NCBI RefSeq assembly: GCF_014202335.1 | Contig: NZ_JACHGP010000033.1 | Location: forward strand, 1-40,327 | DNA length: 40,327 nt | Direction of reading: 5' to 3' | Source of the DNA: Mycobacterium sp. AZCC_0083 | Lineage (GTDB): Bacteria > Actinomycetota > Actinomycetes > Mycobacteriales > Mycobacteriaceae | In this document: positions 40,197-40,327 of the stretch, in pieces | Layout of the letters: each line of letters opens with the position of its first letter | Position numbering within the stretch: position 1 is the first letter of the stretch | Notes under the pieces: generated by a model | Databases searched by the model: none | Told to the model about the DNA's origin: nothing | The model's input: the letters and a program-made list of their open reading frames with translations, nothing else | Made by a program: the position numbers and the translations under genes

Positions 40197-40327
40197 GGTG
40201 GGCGCAACATCGTTGGATGCGGGGCTATTCCACGCCTAATGGGAGTCGATCAGCGTGTCCTTGACGGGGATCTTGGTTCTCGAGCGGGAGGCTGATTACC
40301 GAGCCGCCGGCCGGTGAGCACTGTCGT

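Noticed and set aside
1..40327. CRISPR arrays, tRNA or rRNA genes, insertion sequences or prophage genes
   Set aside because: No regularly spaced repeats, cloverleaf-like segments, transposase or integrase motifs were seen. The island borders show no clear direct repeats or tRNA end.

Overview
The window comes from the chromosome of a fast-growing environmental mycobacterium (Mycolicibacterium type). The evidence is high-GC coding with GTG and TTG starts, many -10 boxes (TANNNT) lying 6-8 nt before a start codon (leaderless genes), and a backbone colinear with the M. tuberculosis interval Rv2667 to Rv2687c, here in inverted orientation. From right to left this backbone holds clpC2 (Rv2667), a secreted Rv2668-like protein, a GNAT enzyme (Rv2669), a ZapE/AFG1 ATPase (Rv2670c), a RibD-like reductase (Rv2671), an Rv2672-like lipoprotein, aftC (Rv2673), msrB (Rv2674), hemQ-hemY-hemE (Rv2676c-Rv2678c), a DUF3000 protein (Rv2680), an RNase D (Rv2681), dxs (Rv2682c) and two ABC permeases (Rv2686c/Rv2687c). 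The Rv numbers are recalled, not searched.

Layout. 1-1129: the 3' end of one ABC permease gene and a complete second one. 1163-2131: a DinB/TIGR03085-type protein and a possible small membrane protein. 2209-5425: nhaA and dxs. 5525-20510: a sugar-catabolic island. 20626-24450: a MEST-like alpha/beta hydrolase and a TetR-controlled FAD-monooxygenase/DoxX cassette. 24560-29648: rnd, DUF3000 and the haem genes. 29649-32204: an unusually AT-rich gap and a GGDEF-EAL c-di-GMP enzyme. 32179-36331: msrB, aftC, the Rv2672-like lipoprotein and ribD-like. 36366-40196: zapE, GNAT, the secreted protein, an F420/PPOX protein, clpC2 and a deazaflavin-dependent nitroreductase.

The sugar island is the main accessory element, lying between dxs and rnd, which are near neighbours in M. 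tuberculosis. Two sugar ABC importers face away from each other across a 224-bp control region. Leftward runs a ChvE-MmsA-MmsB multiple-monosaccharide importer. Rightward runs a YtfQ/YtfR/YtfT/YjfF-type (AraUVWZ-like) importer, followed without a break by a LacI repressor, araB, araD, araA and a zinc dehydrogenase. From ytfR through araA every junction is a 4-nt ATGA or GTGA overlap. The enzymes convert L-arabinose to L-ribulose, L-ribulose 5-phosphate and D-xylulose 5-phosphate. The control region holds three LacI-type palindromes, two of which contain the -10 boxes of the divergent promoters, and two CRP-like sites, one placed as for a class II promoter.

Three regulatory circuits can be read from the DNA and are the best leads: (1) the divergent arabinose switch at 9661-9884, with a perfect 16-bp stem between ytfQ and ytfR; (2) two perfect inverted repeats covering the leaderless promoter of clpC2, whose product carries an N-terminal helix-turn-helix-like segment; (3) three matching 18-bp operators in the promoters of the tetR, monooxygenase and doxX genes. 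I saw no tRNA, rRNA, CRISPR array, insertion sequence or phage gene.
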